Of a DNA stretch of 64,000 bases, positions 61,001 through 64,000 are shown piece by piece (position 1 is the first letter of the stretch; each line of letters begins with the position of its first letter). Location of the stretch: positions 124,001 through 188,000 of the forward strand of contig JAQGEQ010000064.1 of NCBI GenBank assembly GCA_034620365.1. The letters run 5' to 3'. The notes beneath the pieces were generated by a model. The model searched no databases. It was not told where the DNA came from and saw only the letters and a list, made by a program, of their open reading frames with translations. Position numbers and translations under genes: made by a program. This stretch comes from Pegea sp. RAD2-039. Its lineage: Eukaryota; Chordata; Thaliacea; Salpida; Salpidae.

Positions 61001-64000
61001 TACTGAAAGTAGATATGTAAGACACGCCTCATCGTTTGTCAACTGATAAAATCTCTAAGATTGATTGATAACAGCTTGCATTAGAGATTCTTAATTTGTT
61101 ATATTTGTAATTTTGTTATGTTGTAATTCTGAGTTGGTACCTTACAGCTAACTTTTATTCGATTTATTTAAAGAAGCAGAGATGACTTTTATATTTCAGT
61201 TAAGCGCAAATTTGTTTCCAGATAAATAAGGAGTTTTTCTGTGGATGATAATTTCTACATAATGAAATCAGCTCTAAAACATAAAAATATTGTCTTTGAA
61301 GAACACTTAGAAACAAAATTCTTTTAAATTAAAAGCCTTATCACTGAACTTACAGTATTTATGTTTATTTAAACAATCTTAACAAATTTGTTCAGCTGGT
61401 TTTGTAAATAAAATAGATATTGAAAAATGAAATTTGAGTTTCATTGACTAATTTTTATCCTGATCTTTTTAATTTGAAAATAAAGTCTTTGATAGACTTA
61501 TATGGTTCATTAGACAAGTAAAATAAAACATCAGACATTGTGTTGATAAAACTTTATATAAATTTCTTATAAAATCGCTTGTGAATATAGATAAATTTCA
61601 AATGCCTAGACAAATGAAGATACAAGTCAAATTTAAAGGACTAGTCTGTCTATAAACAAGTTAGAAGTAAAATTGTTGTTTATATAAAGTTTTAAAACTA
61701 TTTTTAAATCGACAAAAGAGTTAAACAATTATTAGAAGTTGAAACTAGATAACTAAACGAAGCCAAAAAAAACTTCTTAAGTTTCGTAAAAACTCCGAAT
61801 TTTAATCTTTTAACTTTATAAAATGCTAATTGAATCTAAACGATTTAAAGTTATTTTAAATCTTCCTAAAACTGTTTTTATCAATCGAATTATCTAAAGT
61901 TTCAAATTTCACTTTGGCAGGTTTTTGTTTTATTCAACTTGAAATTGTTGGCTTGCTAAATTCATTAATTAACATTCTTAATTACCTGCTTGCTTTTTAA
62001 ATCTTTAAACCACCGAAAATTTAGGAGAAAAGATTTAACTTCAGACAAATTTTAGACTTCGTTGGTTTAGTAATTAATTTAGGTAGTAATTACTAAATTT
62101 ATTTATCTAACTAATTTGTATTTAAGAATTTTTTTTTAATTTTTATATTAAGAATGAATTGATTATATTTTAAACTAAACAATAATAATCTATTGTTAGT
62201 TTTCAATTTAGGTTTTCTAGTTTGTTGCTTGAATTAATAAAAGTAGAAAATTTCTTTTTTTGTTTTTGAGTAATTTTGAAAAGATTTTTGAAATATCACA
62301 AAACTTAATTTAATTGATACTTAAAATTATTCGACCAAAATTTACATTTAACAAAAAACAGAAGCTTTAAATTATATCTAATCAAAATTCTAAAGGTTTA
62401 AATGAACTAAATTTACAAAAATTATTTTTAATAGCTTCTTAAACAGCTTGCCTATTTGAAAAAATTGGCCGAATTTAATAAGTTTTTCTAAAATGTTTAA
62501 ATACTTCTTATTTCTTTTCAAGTTTGCTGCAAATTATATCAATAGTAAAAACCGCGAATAGAAATACGTAATGTAATAGTAAGTTTTGTTAAATATATAT
62601 TTCTAAAATAATAAGTTTCAACAACAACTTACATTTGCATTTATTTTATCTTCTGACTTATAATAGCACGTCAAAAATTGTTTTGAATTGCAACAAACAA
62701 TTAAAGTTTATAACTTATACAACTGAAATTAATGTTATAATTTGAAATTATTTAAATAAATGTCAATGTAATAAATATCAGTACAACTTAACAAACTTAA
62801 GGAGATTTTATAAAATAGTTTTTAGTGTTTATTGATCATTTAAGTAAACAGAATAAGTTATTTGCAAATCTCAACACAGAAACCACAATCTAAAAACGTT
62901 TTCTGATATTTAAGTTTCAAGATAACATCAAAATGTATTTTTTCTCCTTATTAAAAGTCATTATTAAATTTGTAAAAGATAAATAAATTTATCACTGAGT
63001 GTTTTTATTGTCTTCCTCTTATGATAATCGAATGAACTTTATTTTTGATAATTATTAAACAAACTAATAAAAGAATCTCATTAATAATTTGGATTAAGAT
63101 AAAACTTCATCTGATATCAACAACATTTTCTCAAATTTGTGAATTTTGTCATATCATCAACTATAAGAGTAAACATTAATTATCAAATGGAAATATTTGT
63201 TCGTAAAATCTAAAGCTTTCTATTTGCAAATCGGAAAATAATTTTAAACCAAAAGTATGTGGTTTTGATACACTGGTCACGTGATTAAAGTAATCATATT
63301 TGTTCTACAATCACGTGAGCATGTCAGATTTGGTGAGCTCTGTTGGTGCCAGTATAATCCTTAAATAAAACAAAAAAGGAACTGAAAAAATTGAGATAAA
63401 CAAATTTGAATTGTAATGACAGAACATTAAATTATTTCAAGTATTTGTTACTCCTTTTACAATTTGTAAATTGTTTTATTAAATCATGAGATGACGATTT
63501 TAGCAGAACATTATTTAACTTAATAATCTAAATTTTCAAACCAACAAGTTCAAAGTTTTGTAAAATGAAGATTTAATTGTTTTATAAAACAAACAAACTT
63601 TACAACTTTAAATAATAATATTGCAAAAGTAGATTGTTTATATCTCAACAGAAACTGTTTTCAAGTAAATTTGAATGTCTAAGATAGTTTGCTAAAATGT
63701 TTCTATGGTTTAATTTTACAAAATTCTTTTCACTGTAATTCTTTAAATCTATGCTCGTCAATTTCGGACAAAATTTTTATATAAAGAGATTATCAAAGTT
63801 TTAATTTAATCAAAAACCGCAAAAACTAAACGATAAATATCATTTCTAAAATTAAATCGTTTATAATAGAAACAAATTACTGAAGCTTTATTTTTAGAAA
63901 AAAAATCACTTTACGAAAATGAAACTTTGTTAAAAGTTAGATTAGAGACAAATAAACCAACTAAATGTTTTCTTAAGCTTCACTAATAATAAAAGAAATA
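58073..64000. other. gene-free AT-rich interval to the window end
   Basis: There are no open frames above about 60 aa, no family-like peptide on either strand, no tRNA-like boxes and no tandem array. A pair of TCACGTGA-type palindromes at 63283-63317 is the only motif cluster I noticed. Confidence 0.6.
63283..63317. promoter_or_regulatory. paired CACGTG E-box palindromes
   Basis: GTCACGTGAT and ATCACGTGAG occur about 30 nt apart, each with a TCACGTGA core of the type bound by USF/TFEB/MITF-class bHLH-zip factors. There is no gene nearby in the window, so any target lies to the right or is the distant ADAMTS gene. Confidence 0.25.

Overview
The window is nuclear DNA of an invertebrate animal. 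It is very AT-rich, and its genes are split by introns ranging from 46-60 nt to several kb. Splice sites are nearly all GT-AG, with one GC-AG intron inferred. The proteins are metazoan: an ADAMTS protease with a PLAC domain, EXOC1/Sec3, ANKMY2, MTFMT, PET117 and a rhodopsin-like receptor. I cannot name the phylum from sequence alone. All gene models below were spliced by eye, using reading-phase continuity and remembered similarity to the families; no database search was possible.

Left part (1-20.8 kb, all + strand): the 3' part of an ANKMY2-like ankyrin/MYND gene (379-2190); a small protein with two double-stranded-RNA-binding domains (3443-4168); PET117 (4374-4688), whose last codons overlap the start of MTFMT (4675-5907); a complete 23-exon EXOC1/Sec3 gene (7890-16837) whose second intron holds a 3.65 kb array of 32 copies of a 113-bp repeat; and a class-A GPCR with a cysteine-rich ectodomain (18928-20773). 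Two cytochrome-oxidase/mitochondrial-translation genes sharing 14 nt in different frames suggests one dicistronic transcript.

Right part (22-56 kb, all - strand): a small acidic protein of unknown function (22092-23055) and a 24-exon, 28.8 kb ADAMTS16/18-like gene (27301-56097) with every expected domain: signal peptide, prodomain, furin site, zinc metalloprotease, disintegrin-like, TSR1, Cys-rich, spacer, five further TSRs and PLAC. The last 7.9 kb is AT-rich DNA upstream of that gene, with no gene I can support.

Repeats: at least seven 5'-truncated copies of one LINE family share the same 3' end. Some retain the C-terminal end of the reverse-transcriptase ORF. There is one tRNA-headed SINE-like element in an EXOC1 intron and one weak tRNA-like remnant. 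The most unusual structure is the EXOC1 intron array: each 113-bp unit carries two strong inverted repeats, so the pre-mRNA would hold dozens of hairpins. The octamer TGACGTCA also occurs seven times, more than base composition predicts.
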